Counted from the stretch's first letter, positions 1-9,183 are shown. The stretch is 64,000 nt of DNA from Pseudomonas sp. Fl4BN1 (GCF_009908285.1 NZ_JAAARM010000002.1:124001-188000); one strand, 5' to 3'. Translations and numbers: made by a program. Notes: generated by a model from the letters alone, not told the origin.

Positions 1-2
1 TC

Positions 3-1520
3 AACGCCCACTGCGCCGACGCCATCGTCTGCATCTCCAACTGCGACAAGATCACCCCCGGCATGCTGATGGCCGCCCTGCGCCTGAACATCCCGGTGAT
101 CTTCGTCTCCGGCGGCCCGATGGAAGCCGGCAAGACCAAGCTCGCCGCTCACGGCCTGGACCTGGTAGACGCCATGGTCATCGCCGCCGACTCCAGCGCT
201 TCTGACGAGAAGGTTGCCGAGTACGAGCGCAGCGCCTGCCCGACCTGCGGCTCGTGCTCCGGCATGTTCACCGCCAACTCGATGAACTGCCTGGTCGAAG
301 CCCTGGGCCTGGCCCTGCCGGGCAACGGTTCGACCCTGGCCACCCACAGCGACCGCGAACAGCTGTTCCTGCAGGCCGGCCGCACCATCGTCGATCTGTG
401 CAAGCGCTACTACGGCGACAACGACGAGTCGGTACTGCCGCGCAACATCGCCAACTTCAAGGCGTTCGAGAACGCCATGATGCTCGACATCGCCATGGGC
501 GGTTCGACCAACACCATCCTGCACCTGCTGGCGGCCGCCCAGGAAGCCGAGATCGATTTCGACCTGCGCGATATCGATCGGCTGTCCCGCAGCGTTCCAC
601 AGCTGTGCAAAGTGGCGCCGAACATCCAGAAGTACCACATGGAAGACGTGCACCGCGCCGGCGGCATCTTCAGCATCCTCGGCTCGCTGGCTCGCGGTGG
701 CCTGTTGCACACCGACCTGCCGACCGTGCACAGCCGTTCCATGAGCGATGCCATCGCCAAGTGGGACATCACCCAGACCAGCGACGAAGCAGTGCACCAC
801 TTCTTCAAGGCTGGCCCGGCGGGCATCCCGACCCAGACCGCCTTCAGCCAGTCGACCCGCTGGGACACCCTGGACGACGACCGTGAAAATGGCTGCATCC
901 GCAGCTTCGAACACGCCTACTCGAAAGAAGGCGGCCTGGCCGTGCTGTACGGCAACATCGCCCAGGACGGCTGCGTGGTGAAGACCGCCGGCGTCGACGA
1001 GTCGATCCATGTCTTCGAAGGCAATGCAAAAATCTTTGAAAGCCAGGACAGCGCCGTGCGCGGCATCCTTGCCGACGAAGTGAAGGCCGGTGACATCGTG
1101 ATCATTCGCTACGAAGGTCCGAAAGGCGGCCCGGGCATGCAGGAAATGCTCTACCCAACTTCGTACCTGAAGTCCAAGGGCTTGGGCAAAGCCTGTGCCC
1201 TGCTGACCGACGGCCGCTTCTCCGGCGGCACCTCGGGCCTGTCCATCGGCCACGCTTCGCCGGAAGCGGCGGCGGGTGGTGCGATTGGCCTGGTGCAGGA
1301 TGGCGACAAGGTCTTGATCGACATTCCGAACCGCTCGATCAACCTGCTGGTCAGCGATGAAGAGCTGGCGGCCCGCCGCGTCGCACAGGACCAGAAAGGC
1401 TGGAAGCCCGTAGAGAAACGCCCACGCAAAGTGACTACTGCGCTGAAGGCTTATGCCCTACTGGCGACCAGTGCCGACAAGGGTGCCGTGCGCAACAAGG
1501 CGATGCTCGACGGCCTGTGA
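3..1520 (+). CDS. ilvD: Dihydroxy-acid dehydratase, 5'-truncated by window edge
   Basis: Cytoplasmic Fe-S enzyme that dehydrates 2,3-dihydroxy-isovalerate and -methylvalerate in valine, leucine and isoleucine synthesis. The frame is open from base 3, so about the first 108 of some 613 residues lie outside the window; 505 are present. Cluster and active-site motifs are visible: NCDKITPGM at residues 13-21 of the visible part, and the cysteine-rich [11 protein letters not shown] segment. Later motifs are [17 protein letters not shown] and [11 protein letters not shown], all typical of the IlvD/Edd family. ILVD rather than 6-phosphogluconate dehydratase is favoured by the NCDKITPGM and CPTCGSCSG spellings. 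A strong intrinsic terminator follows 20 bases after the stop, so it ends its transcript here. Confidence 0.96.
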   Translation, partial: NAHCADAIVCISNCDKITPGMLMAALRLNIPVIFVSGGPMEAGKTKLAAHGLDLVDAMVIAADSSASDEKVAEYERSACPTCGSCSGMFTANSMNCLVEALGLALPGNGSTLATHSDREQLFLQAGRTIVDLCKRYYGDNDESVLPRNIANFKAFENAMMLDIAMGGSTNTILHLLAAAQEAEIDFDLRDIDRLSRSVPQLCKVAPNIQKYHMEDVHRAGGIFSILGSLARGGLLHTDLPTVHSRSMSDAIAKWDITQTSDEAVHHFFKAGPAGIPTQTAFSQSTRWDTLDDDRENGCIRSFEHAYSKEGGLAVLYGNIAQDGCVVKTAGVDESIHVFEGNAKIFESQDSAVRGILADEVKAGDIVIIRYEGPKGGPGMQEMLYPTSYLKSKGLGKACALLTDGRFSGGTSGLSIGHASPEAAAGGAIGLVQDGDKVLIDIPNRSINLLVSDEELAARRVAQDQKGWKPVEKRPRKVTTALKAYALLATSADKGAVRNKAMLDGL

Positions 1521-1540
1521 TTGCCCTGACCCTGAAATGA

Positions 1541-1571
1541 AAATGCCCCGCCAAGTGCGGGGCATTTTTTT
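1541..1571 (+). terminator. Rho-independent terminator of ilvD
   Basis: A perfect 8-bp stem TGCCCCGC/GCGGGGCA with a short loop (CAAGT) is followed by seven T residues, 20 bases after the ilvD stop codon. Confidence 0.9.
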
Positions 1572-1589
1572 GACCTTGGGTTGCCCTTG

Positions 1590-2056
1590 AGGGCCTCTTC
1601 GCTGGCAAGCCAGTTCCAACAGCTTGTAGGAGCCGGCTTGCCGGCGAATGGACCTTCAGACCCTGCATCGCCCTTAAGGACGCCTTCGCTGGCAAGCCAG
1701 CTCCAACAGCTTGTAGGAGCCGGCTTGCCGGCGAATCGGCCTTCAGACCCTGCATCGCCCTTAAGGACGCCTTCGCTGGCAAGCCAGCTCCAACAGCTTG
1801 TAGGAGCCGGCTTGCCGGCGAATCGGCCTTCAGACCCTGCATCGCCCTTAAGGACGCCTTCGCTGGCAAGCCAGCTCCAACAGCTTGTAGGAGCCGGCTT
1901 GCCGGCGAATCGGCCTTCAGACCCTGCATCGCCCTTAAGGACGCCTTCGCTGGCAAGCCAGCTCCAACAGCTTGTAGGGGCCGGCTTGCCGGCGAATGGG
2001 CCTTCAGACCCTGCATCGCCCTTAAGGACGCCTTCGCTGGCAAGCCAGCTCCTACG
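1590..2056. repeat. Tandem REPIN array, 87-bp period (5 units plus a partial)
   Basis: The core GCTGGCAAGCCAG recurs at 1601, 1688, 1775, 1862, 1949 and 2036, exactly 87 bases apart. Each unit holds two inverted REP sequences (TTCGCTGGCAAGCCAGC and GCCGGCTTGCCGGCGAA) joined by a short loop, then a spacer of about 36 bases containing CTTCAGACCCTGCATCGCCC. By eye units 2 to 4 are identical, while units 1 and 5 differ by a few bases, consistent with recent tandem expansion from the middle. The array lies between convergent ilvD and the SGNH lipoprotein gene and fills nearly the whole gap. Because 87 is a multiple of three, meaningless long open frames appear across it on both strands. Confidence 0.92.
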
Positions 2057-2061
2057 GAGGC

Positions 2062-3285
2062 TCAAGGCATGCGTTCGCCCAGCTGCCCGCGCAAGAAGCG
2101 ATACAGCCCATCGGCGCTCTTGCGATAGCCATCGGCGGTCAGGTGGACCAGATCATTGCGCGCCAGGTCATTGCCCTGCCACTGCCTGATCGAGCAATCG
2201 CCCCCCATGAAAGCCTGCCAGTCCCAGAACAGCGTGCGGCTGTTCTTCGCCACGTCCTTCTGGATCTGGATGATCTGCCGCAACGGCTGTGGCTGAGAGG
2301 CCGCACAACTCCCGGCATTGCGCCGTTTGATCGAATCAGGAGCCCCCACCAGCAGGATCACGGTCTTGGGCAGGTTCTTGCGCAGCAGCGCGACCTTCTC
2401 CTGCAACTGGCTGCGGTACAGCTGCAGGTCCAGATCGTCATCGAAGGCTTCGTTGGTGCCATAGGCCAGCACCACCATGTCCGGGCGCAGGGCCTTGAGG
2501 GTTTCCAGCCAGCCGGGCTGCCACTTGTCCAGCACATCCAGGCGCGCGCCATTGATGCCCAGGGAGGAGTAGATCACCCCGGCGCTCTTCTGCCCGAGGA
2601 TGTTCCAACCGCCCAGGGCCAGCCCCTGGTTGTTGGCGAAGCTCAAGTCCAGAGGCATGGTCAGGTTGTTGAACGGCGGGCTGAAGCGCCATTGCCCACC
2701 CGTGGCCGCGAGCATGCGGCTGCTCTTGTTGAGGTTGTCCCGGGCCGTCACGGTGTTGTTAGTGGCTGCCTGGTACAACGCCGAAATGCGGTACTGCTGA
2801 TTGCTCGGCTGGCGCTCGGCGATATGCACCCTGGCACCCGGGGTCATCGGCAGCGACAGGTAACCGCCCAAGGGAAACTGGTTACTCTGTTGGTTACGTG
2901 CCGATACCAGCGACCACTGACGCTTGGCGACACTGAGGATCACGCGCTCGTAACGGGTACCGGGCACCGGCGTCGCAGCCACGAAACCAATGCCGCCGTC
3001 ACCATATTGCGCCTGCAACAGGCGGCGCACTTCACCGCTGAACAGGTCGGCGGCGGTGTGCGAATCCCCCAGTTGCACAATGCTGATGGGCGTACGGTTG
3101 GAGGTACTGAACTTGCGCGCCAACAACGCCAGGTTCGGGTCGGTGCCGGTAGTCACGACCTTTTTCGTGCCGTTCCCGGCCTTGGCCAGGGCCGAGGCAG
3201 GAGTGGCCTGAACCTCGGTGGTCGGGCTGCAACTGCTCAGCAAGGAGATGCCCAGCAATAGCGCAATGCCTTGCAGTCGCCCCAT
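2062..3285 (-). CDS. SGNH/GDSL lipoprotein, Ape1-like O-acetylesterase candidate
   Basis: 407 residues. The N-terminus is a lipoprotein signal with lipobox LSSC, acylated Cys19. SGNH blocks are visible: GDS with nucleophile Ser75 (QLGDSHTAAD), the block II Gly in SSLGINGA, block III in AYGTNEAFDD, and a C-terminal Asp378-x-x-His381 (DLVHL). About 120 residues rich in predicted beta structure sit between block I and block II. This matches the layout of Neisseria peptidoglycan O-acetylesterase Ape1, where a CBM35-like domain is inserted in the SGNH fold. The start is supported by GGAGC about 11 bases upstream, and the gene begins 1 base after the preceding stop. It could remove acetyl groups from, or help attach them to, a periplasmic glycan. 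Substrate not proven. Confidence 0.72.
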   Translation of the reverse strand: MGRLQGIALLLGISLLSSCSPTTEVQATPASALAKAGNGTKKVVTTGTDPNLALLARKFSTSNRTPISIVQLGDSHTAADLFSGEVRRLLQAQYGDGGIGFVAATPVPGTRYERVILSVAKRQWSLVSARNQQSNQFPLGGYLSLPMTPGARVHIAERQPSNQQYRISALYQAATNNTVTARDNLNKSSRMLAATGGQWRFSPPFNNLTMPLDLSFANNQGLALGGWNILGQKSAGVIYSSLGINGARLDVLDKWQPGWLETLKALRPDMVVLAYGTNEAFDDDLDLQLYRSQLQEKVALLRKNLPKTVILLVGAPDSIKRRNAGSCAASQPQPLRQIIQIQKDVAKNSRTLFWDWQAFMGGDCSIRQWQGNDLARNDLVHLTADGYRKSADGLYRFLRGQLGERMP

Positions 3286-3286
3286 A

Positions 3287-4438
3287 TCAGTGCTGCTCCG
3301 TCAATTGTTCACTGGGAAAGCTGATCAGCGAGATCACACGCTCAGCGATCAGTCTCTGTCCAGTGGGGGTGAAATGAATACCGTCGTCGACCCGGGTCTT
3401 GACCTTCTTGCCATCCCCGGTGGTGCGGTAATAGGAAAACTCGTCGTTCTGGTAACCGAGAATCTCGTTGGCCGAGACAAAATGCTGGTGGTACAGCTCG
3501 ATCTGGCTCTTGTACAGCTCGCTCAGGTAGGCCATTGCCGTAGACAGCTTGGCCTTCTCCATGTTCGGCGGACCGACCCAGATCACTTGCACATTATGCG
3601 CCTGGGCGGTTTCGAGAATCGAATCGATGCGCCGGCGGTAGGCTTCCTCCCAGTCCGGCTTCTTGAAGCGCAGGAACGGCTTGCCCTTGACCTCAGGCAT
3701 GTCCCACGGGTCGTTGGGGCCGAGGAAGATCACCATCAGGCGAATATTCGGATTGCCGGCCAGGGTGCTTTCAACGGTCTTGGGCCAGTTGAAGAAGCTT
3801 GGATAGGCCAGCCCGGTGCTCTGTTTGCTGAGGTTGAGGCTCTTGACGTTGTAGCGTTTGCGCAAGGTGTTGGCCATGTGCGGCGCCACGCCCTGCATCA
3901 AGGAGTCACCGACGAAGAACACCTCATCTCCGGCCGCCAGGCTGGCCATCAACGGCGTGCCAGTCCCCTGCTCGACCATCGGCGGGTGGTTGATCACAGG
4001 AGCCACCACCACAGGTTGCGGGTGGACCACAGCGGGATCCGGCGCGACTACCACTGCCGGATGAGACGCCGGTACAGCCGGTGGCTGCTCGGCCTGGACG
4101 GTGGGAGCCGAAACAACCTTCGGCAACGGCTCCGGCTCTTCATCTGCGGCCGCGTCAGACTGGGCCACCAAGTTCACGTCGGCCTGGTCGGTAAAATTGC
4201 CGACAAAAGCCACCCGGGCACTCTCAAGGTTCTGATTGAGTTGCGCGCCAAAGCGCCACTGCGGGTTCTGCGACAACCCTGGAATCTCGCAGCCTTCGTG
4301 GTATTTCTGCTGGCAGTAGAGGCTGATCGATTGCTGGTTGAACCACACCAGCAACAGGCTCGTCACCACCAGGGCATAGAGCACCTTGGCCGCACTACCG
4401 AGACTGGCCGACAACGGCGAACGGTTAGAAACTGGCAT
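3287..4438 (-). CDS. Membrane-anchored SGNH (DUF459-type) protein, O-acetylation partner
   Basis: 383 residues from the ATG at 4438. An upstream in-frame extension is only the antisense-like end of the MBOAT gene. One N-terminal membrane segment (residues 18-33) is followed by an acidic and then a proline/valine-rich linker (about 95-155), placing the catalytic part in the periplasm. SGNH features are block I FFVGDSLMQG with Ser179, GPNDPWDMP (block III-like) and the C-terminal DDGIHFT with Asp352 and His355. It overlaps the MBOAT gene by 14 bases, so translation is probably coupled. Proteins of this type work with MBOAT transporters to place acetyl groups on periplasmic polymers; that partnership here is inferred from the operon. 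Confidence 0.75.
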   Translation of the reverse strand: MPVSNRSPLSASLGSAAKVLYALVVTSLLLVWFNQQSISLYCQQKYHEGCEIPGLSQNPQWRFGAQLNQNLESARVAFVGNFTDQADVNLVAQSDAAADEEPEPLPKVVSAPTVQAEQPPAVPASHPAVVVAPDPAVVHPQPVVVAPVINHPPMVEQGTGTPLMASLAAGDEVFFVGDSLMQGVAPHMANTLRKRYNVKSLNLSKQSTGLAYPSFFNWPKTVESTLAGNPNIRLMVIFLGPNDPWDMPEVKGKPFLRFKKPDWEEAYRRRIDSILETAQAHNVQVIWVGPPNMEKAKLSTAMAYLSELYKSQIELYHQHFVSANEILGYQNDEFSYYRTTGDGKKVKTRVDDGIHFTPTGQRLIAERVISLISFPSEQLTEQH

Positions 4439-5837
4439 AGATGAACCCCGGCACGCCCGACGGTGAGGCGAAGATGACCAGACAGATAAACAGCCCCAGC
4501 GGCACTGGATACAGCAGCCACGGCAAGCCGGTGGCGGCGTCGAACACCCGGCGCAGCAGTGCCACGATCCGCGGGTAAAGAGCGACGAACAACAGGCAGC
4601 CCAGCAACGACGCGGCACTGCTGGCCAGCCCGGCGAAGGACAAGCCACCCAGGCCCGCGAGCATGTCCAGGGCATCGGGCAGGGTCGCGCAACGGAAGAA
4701 GATCCAGGCGAACGCCACATAGTGGAAGGTCAGCAAGCGGGCCGTAAGGTCCGCGCCGATCCAGCTGGGCCCCCGGGCCAGCAACGGACTGCACAGTTTG
4801 TACAGTGCCAGGCCGACGCCATGCAGCGCGCCCCAGATGATGAAGTTGGCGCTAGCACCGTGCCACAGCCCGGAAATCAGCATGGCCAGCAGCATGTTCA
4901 GATTGCCGCGCCAGACCGGACCCCGGTTGCCCCCCAGGGGGATGTACACGTAGTCGCGAATGAAGGTCGACAGACTGATATGCCAGCGCCCCCAGAACTC
5001 CTTGAGGTTGCGCGCCGCATAGGGGTAGTTGAAGTTCAAGGGCAGGCGAAAGCCCAGCAGCAAGGCGATGCCGGTCACCAGATCGGTATAGCCGCTGAAG
5101 TTGAAGTAGATCAGGAACGAATAGCCGTAGACCGCCCGCAGGATCTGCTCGGCGGAAAACGCCACCGGGCTATCGAACACCGGATCGACCCACTCGTTGG
5201 CCAGCCACGAGCTGAGGAAGAACAGCTTGACCACCGCCACTGCGATCAAACCCAGCGCCCGTTGCGGCTCCAGCACCTGGCGCAACTGCGGCGGGTTGAT
5301 CTGCGCCAGCATCGGTATCGCCCGGTTTACCGGACCAGCAATCAGGCTGGGGAAAAACGCCAGGTACAGCGCCAGGTCGAACGGCGAGCCGGGCGTCAGT
5401 TCACGGCGATTGATCGACACCAGGTAGCTGACCGAGTGGAAGGCGTAGAACGACAGCCCCACCGGCAGTAGCACTTCCAGCAGCGGCAGCGACACTTCCA
5501 CTCCAAACTGAGCGAAGGCGTTCTGCACCGTGCTGGTGAAGAAGTCCTGGTACTTGAACAGGTAGAAGGCCCCCAGCACCAACAGCAACATCAGGCCGTT
5601 GACCCAGCCTCGCCCGGGGTAACGCTGGCTCAACAGGCCGAGCAGGTACACCAGGGCCGTGTAGCCCAGCAGGATGTAGAGGAAGTTCAGGCTGAAACTG
5701 GCGAGGATCGCGTAGCTGGCGGCCAGCAACAGGCCATTCTGCAACCGCAGGCTGAAGCCCAGGCCCCAGTACAGAACGAAGAACAAGATGAAGCAGAGGC
5801 CGAATTCAATCGAGAGATAGCTCACAACGTAGTCCAT
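4425..5837 (-). CDS. MBOAT family membrane O-acyltransferase (AlgI/PatA-like)
   Basis: 470 residues, highly hydrophobic with about ten membrane segments. The MBOAT signature region FWGRWHISLSTFIRDYVY, the following IPLGGNR, and the catalytic-type histidine in SGLWHGAS (His326) with a second His in GALHG (339) are clear. Family members such as AlgI, PatA and DltB pass acyl groups from a cytoplasmic donor across the inner membrane. As first gene of the three-gene operon it would supply acetyl groups to the two SGNH proteins. I start at the ATG at 5837; a TTG nine bases upstream is also possible and neither has a clear ribosome site. No alginate or cellulose genes lie nearby, so those substrates are not indicated. 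Confidence 0.85.
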   Translation of the reverse strand: MDYVVSYLSIEFGLCFILFFVLYWGLGFSLRLQNGLLLAASYAILASFSLNFLYILLGYTALVYLLGLLSQRYPGRGWVNGLMLLLVLGAFYLFKYQDFFTSTVQNAFAQFGVEVSLPLLEVLLPVGLSFYAFHSVSYLVSINRRELTPGSPFDLALYLAFFPSLIAGPVNRAIPMLAQINPPQLRQVLEPQRALGLIAVAVVKLFFLSSWLANEWVDPVFDSPVAFSAEQILRAVYGYSFLIYFNFSGYTDLVTGIALLLGFRLPLNFNYPYAARNLKEFWGRWHISLSTFIRDYVYIPLGGNRGPVWRGNLNMLLAMLISGLWHGASANFIIWGALHGVGLALYKLCSPLLARGPSWIGADLTARLLTFHYVAFAWIFFRCATLPDALDMLAGLGGLSFAGLASSAASLLGCLLFVALYPRIVALLRRVFDAATGLPWLLYPVPLGLFICLVIFASPSGVPGFIYASF

Positions 5838-5977
5838 TACGTGCAATCGGGGATGAACCCGGCACAGGGAGAGCAGGCGAGGGAAGAGAAACGGGCGCGA
5901 TTATGGCAGAGGGGGTTTGCGAGTCACAAGTTGAAACATTCTCGGCATATTGCCGGTGCCTACACAGGGTGACAGAC

Positions 5978-6441
5978 GTCCTGTAGGAGCTGGCTTGCCA
6001 GCGAAGACGTCCGTGAATGCGCCTCAAGGAACAAGGGCCTCTTCGCCGGCAAGCCGGCTCCTACAAAGGGGGGCAGGCACTCTGTAGGAGCTGGCTTGCC
6101 AGCGAAGGCGTCCGTAAGTGCACCTCAAGGACCAAGGGCCTCTTCGCCGACAAGCCGGCTCCTACAAAGGGGGCAGACATCCTGTAGGAGCTGGCTTGCC
6201 AGCGAAGGCGTCCGTAAGTGCACCTCCAGGACCAAGGGCCTCTTCGCCGGCAAGCCGGCTCCTACAAAGGGGGCAGGCGTTCTGTAGGAGCTGGCTTGCC
6301 AGCGAAGGCGTCCGTAAGTGCACCTCCAGGACCAAGGGCCTCTTCGCCGGCAAGCCGGCTCCTACAAAGGGGGGCAGGCGTCCTGTAGGAGCTGGCTTGC
6401 CAGCGAAGGCGTCCGTAAGTGCACCTCCAGGCCCAAGGGGT
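5978..6441. repeat. Second tandem REPIN array, 100/101-bp period
   Basis: The string CTGTAGGAGCTGGCTTGCC starts at 5981, 6082, 6182, 6282 and 6383, spacing 101, 100, 100, 101. Each unit has a REP (GCTGGCTTGCCAGCGAA), a spacer containing GTCCGTAAGTGCACCTC, and an inverted REP (TTCGCCGGCAAGCCGGC) followed by CTCCTACAAAGGGGG. The last unit is cut off just before the pchP stop codon. Unit composition and spacer are unrelated to the array at 1590-2056, so the two expanded independently. The gap between the MBOAT start (5837) and 5978 holds 140 bases in which the operon promoter should lie; I could not pick one out confidently. Confidence 0.92.
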
Positions 6442-6444
6442 GGG

Positions 6445-7500
6445 CTACTGAATGTCCTCCGGCTTGACGATCACCCAGTTCTTGTCCGCAGTCACCGGCA
6501 GCCCTTCCTTGGCCTGGGCGGCGGCGTGCTTGGCAATCATGCCGTTGAGCTGGGTCATGTACTTGTCCTTGCGGTTGACCCACAGGTGTATGCCGCCCTT
6601 GGCCACGTCGACGCTGTGGAACAGCATGTAGCCGTCGCTGGTCGGAGTATCGCCGCCCACCAGTACCGGTTTCTTCCATTCATCGATGTAGGTCAGGATC
6701 GCCGCGTGCTTGCCCGCCATCCAGGTGGCCGGGGTCCACAGGTAGGGGGTCAGCTCCAGGCCGAGGTTGGCTTTCTCGTCATACTTGCCATCAGTGATCT
6801 GTTTGCGCGCGGTGGTCAGGGCGCCGGTCTTGCGGTCCTTGAGCAGCGTGCTCACGCCGATCACGTTCTGCGGCTTGACGTTGTAGCCGTACTTGGGATC
6901 GGCAGCGACCATGCGCACCAGCTCTTCGGAGGCGGCGGTCATCACATAGACCTCGATGCCGTTCTCCATCAGCTTGTTGTACAGCTCGGCCTGGCCGGTG
7001 AAGACCTTGGGCGGGTTGACCTCGATGGTCTTGACCACGTCACCGTCGTAATAGGTGCTCGGCACCGGCTTGCCGGACGCCATCAGTTCATCAACGTAGC
7101 CCTTGAGCTCCTTGAGGGTGAAACCCGAGAACACCTGGGCCACCCAGGGGTAGCAGACCATGTCGTCGACTTCGCAGAGGCGGTAGTAGTAGCTGAACAG
7201 GCTTTCCTTGTGGTCCGCGGTGTCCTTGAACGGAATCAGCTTCAACGACGGATCGAGGGTCTCGCGGGTGATCAGGCCCTTGTTCTCCATGTAGGGCAGC
7301 AGGGATTCTTCCAGGTCGTAGCGGTAACTGGTGTTGTCCATGTCGAACACCGCGTAGTTACCCTTGTTGGCGTTGGCCGCGATCATTGCGTCCAACTGCT
7401 TGGCCTGGTCTTGCGGCCAGTGCTTCAACTCGGTGGCAAAGGCCTGGCCGGCGAGGCCCAGGCAGAGTGCAACAGCTAGGAATTTCGGCGCGAACTTCAT
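6445..7500 (-). CDS. pchP: Phosphorylcholine phosphatase (periplasmic HAD enzyme)
   Basis: 351 residues with a Sec signal peptide, cleavage predicted after AFA at residue 22. It releases phosphate from phosphorylcholine (and other phosphomonoesters) in the periplasm, freeing choline from host or membrane phospholipids. HAD motifs fall, in mature numbering, exactly where I remember them for the P. aeruginosa enzyme: DMDNT at 31-35, TAA at 166-168 (SAA in P. aeruginosa), Lys242, and GDTPTSD at 261-267. An AGGGAGAA ribosome site lies upstream of the ATG. The gene stands alone: no choline, betaine or phospholipase genes adjoin it, and the REPIN array begins three bases past its stop. Confidence 0.93.
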   Translation of the reverse strand: MKFAPKFLAVALCLGLAGQAFATELKHWPQDQAKQLDAMIAANANKGNYAVFDMDNTSYRYDLEESLLPYMENKGLITRETLDPSLKLIPFKDTADHKESLFSYYYRLCEVDDMVCYPWVAQVFSGFTLKELKGYVDELMASGKPVPSTYYDGDVVKTIEVNPPKVFTGQAELYNKLMENGIEVYVMTAASEELVRMVAADPKYGYNVKPQNVIGVSTLLKDRKTGALTTARKQITDGKYDEKANLGLELTPYLWTPATWMAGKHAAILTYIDEWKKPVLVGGDTPTSDGYMLFHSVDVAKGGIHLWVNRKDKYMTQLNGMIAKHAAAQAKEGLPVTADKNWVIVKPEDIQ

Positions 7501-7637
7501 CTGCGGTTTCTCCCTGAGTGAAAGCCATCGACGCTAACAAATCCCTGTGACAGTTCTCGTCTCTACACGACCGCCTGCGTCCCGTCAGCGCCAGTCACAT
7601 ACGCCAGAGCGTCAGCTGCTTATTCCAAAAACGACAG

Positions 7638-7666
7638 TTGCCATGCGATATCGTTATTAATTCAAT
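7638..7666 (+). promoter_or_regulatory. Candidate sigma-70 promoter for tcyP
   Basis: TTGCCA (-35, 5 of 6 consensus) and TTCAAT (-10, 4 of 6) are separated by 17 bases in an AT-rich patch, about 75 bases before tcyP. The 240-base pchP-tcyP gap holds no other gene I can support. A CysB site would be expected for a cystine transporter but I cannot define one by eye. Confidence 0.35.
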
Positions 7667-7741
7667 AGATTTCAAGCTGTTAGGCTTGCCGGTTCGCAAT
7701 CGCCCTGAGCCGCGATTGGCACTCGTCTTATCGGAGCCTCA

Positions 7742-9133
7742 ATGAATCTGCCGCTGACCCTCAATCTGCTGGTGTTCCTGGCCTTGCTGTTCGGCCTGGC
7801 ACAAACCCGCCACACCACCTGGAGCCTGGCCAAAAAAGTCCTCCTGGCCCTGGTGCTGGGCGTGGTCTTCGGCATCGCCCTGCACAGCATCTACGGCGCC
7901 GGCAACCCGGTGCTCAAGGCTTCCATCAGCTGGTTCGACCTGGTCGGCAACGGTTACGTGCAGTTGCTGCAGATGATCGTGATCCCGCTGGTGTTCGCCT
8001 CGATCCTCAGCGCCGTGGCACGCCTGCACAACGCCTCGTCCCTGGGCAAGATCAGCTTCCTGACCATCGGCACCCTGCTGTTCACCACCGCCATTGCGGC
8101 GCTGCTGGGCATCGGCCTGACCAACCTATTCGGCCTGACTGCCGAAGGGCTGGTGGCCGGCACCCAGGAATTGGCCCGCCTGCAAGTGATCCAGAGCGAT
8201 TACGCAGGCAAGGTCGCCGACCTCAACGTGCCGCAACTGCTGCTGTCGTTCATCCCGCAGAACCCCTTCGCCGACCTGGCCCGGGCCAAGCCGACCTCGA
8301 TCATCAGCGTGGTGATCTTCGCCGCCTTCCTCGGCGTCGCGGCGCTGCAATTGCTCAAGGATGATGCCGACAAGGGCCAGAAAGTGCTCAACGCCATCGA
8401 CACCCTGCAAGCCTGGGTGATGCGCCTGGTGCGCCTGGTGATGAAGCTGACCCCGTACGGCGTGCTGGCCCTGATGACCAAGGTGGTGGCCGGCTCCAAC
8501 CTGCAGGACATCATCAAGCTCGGCAGTTTCGTGGTGGTGTCGTACATCGGCCTGGGGCTGATGTTCGTGGTCCACGGCCTGCTGGTTGCCCTGGCCGGGA
8601 TCAACCCGCTGCGCTTCTTCCGCAAGGTCTGGCCGGTGCTGACCTTCGCCTTCACCAGCCGCTCCAGCGCCGCCAGCATTCCCCTGAGCATCGAGGCCCA
8701 GACCCGGCGCCTGGGCATTCCCCAGTCCATCGCCAGCTTCGCGGCCTCGTTCGGCGCCACCATCGGCCAGAACGGCTGCGCCGGCCTGTACCCGGCCATG
8801 CTGGCGGTGATGGTGGCCCCGACCGTGGGCATCAACCCGCTGGACCCGCTGTGGATCGCCACCCTGGTGGCCATCGTGACCTTGAGTTCGGCCGGTGTCG
8901 CCGGCGTTGGCGGCGGCGCGACCTTCGCCGCGCTGATCGTGCTGCCGGCCATGGGCTTGCCGGTGTCGCTGGTGGCGCTGCTGATTTCCGTGGAGCCGCT
9001 GATCGACATGGGCCGCACGGCGCTGAACGTCAGCGGTTCGATGACTGCCGGCGCAATCACCAGCCAGGTGATGCAGCAGACCGACAAGGCGTTGCTCGAT
9101 GCCGATGAGCATTCAGAGTTGGAACACGCGTAA
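7742..9133 (+). CDS. tcyP: L-cystine/dicarboxylate-type Na+ or H+ symporter (TcyP family)
   Basis: 463 residues, about eight to ten membrane segments plus re-entrant loops, in the dicarboxylate/amino acid:cation symporter (DAACS) family. The signature [15 protein letters not shown], the serine-rich hairpin [11 protein letters not shown] and the [13 protein letters not shown] segment of the substrate site are visible. The spelling of the N-terminus and of the NGCAG loop match the L-cystine importers TcyP/YdjN better than DctA (C4-dicarboxylates), so cystine uptake is the likely role. It is a single-gene unit: a hairpin lies 15 bases after its stop, before convergent folA. Confidence 0.85.
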   Translation: MNLPLTLNLLVFLALLFGLAQTRHTTWSLAKKVLLALVLGVVFGIALHSIYGAGNPVLKASISWFDLVGNGYVQLLQMIVIPLVFASILSAVARLHNASSLGKISFLTIGTLLFTTAIAALLGIGLTNLFGLTAEGLVAGTQELARLQVIQSDYAGKVADLNVPQLLLSFIPQNPFADLARAKPTSIISVVIFAAFLGVAALQLLKDDADKGQKVLNAIDTLQAWVMRLVRLVMKLTPYGVLALMTKVVAGSNLQDIIKLGSFVVVSYIGLGLMFVVHGLLVALAGINPLRFFRKVWPVLTFAFTSRSSAASIPLSIEAQTRRLGIPQSIASFAASFGATIGQNGCAGLYPAMLAVMVAPTVGINPLDPLWIATLVAIVTLSSAGVAGVGGGATFAALIVLPAMGLPVSLVALLISVEPLIDMGRTALNVSGSMTAGAITSQVMQQTDKALLDADEHSELEHA

Positions 9134-9147
9134 AACAACAGCTGCAC

Positions 9148-9183
9148 GCTGCAAGCAAGAGCCAGTCGGCTTTTACTTGCAGC
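9148..9183. terminator. Imperfect hairpin between convergent tcyP and folA
   Basis: GCTGCAAGCAAGAGCC and GGCTTTTACTTGCAGC pair at 14 of 16 positions around a 4-base loop. It could terminate both genes, although T-runs are weak. The arms resemble the repeat at 62039-62089. Confidence 0.5.

Noticed and set aside
1590-2056. CRISPR-like regularly spaced repeats
   Set aside because: Spacers are the same in each unit rather than unique, the unit consists of inverted REP pairs, and no cas genes are present.
1435-2189. Several overlapping reading frames of about 200 codons on both strands with repeated peptides
   Set aside because: They are produced by the 87-base (29-codon) REPIN repeat, not by selection for protein; the peptide simply repeats the array.
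4425-4720. Longer SGNH protein starting at 4720
   Set aside because: The extra N-terminus is Cys/Trp/Pro/Arg-rich and lies inside the MBOAT gene on the same strand in another frame; the ATG at 4438 gives a normal membrane anchor.
6096-7479. Rightward 453-codon frame running from the second array into pchP
   Set aside because: Its first part is REPIN repeat and the rest is antisense to pchP, whose motifs are intact.
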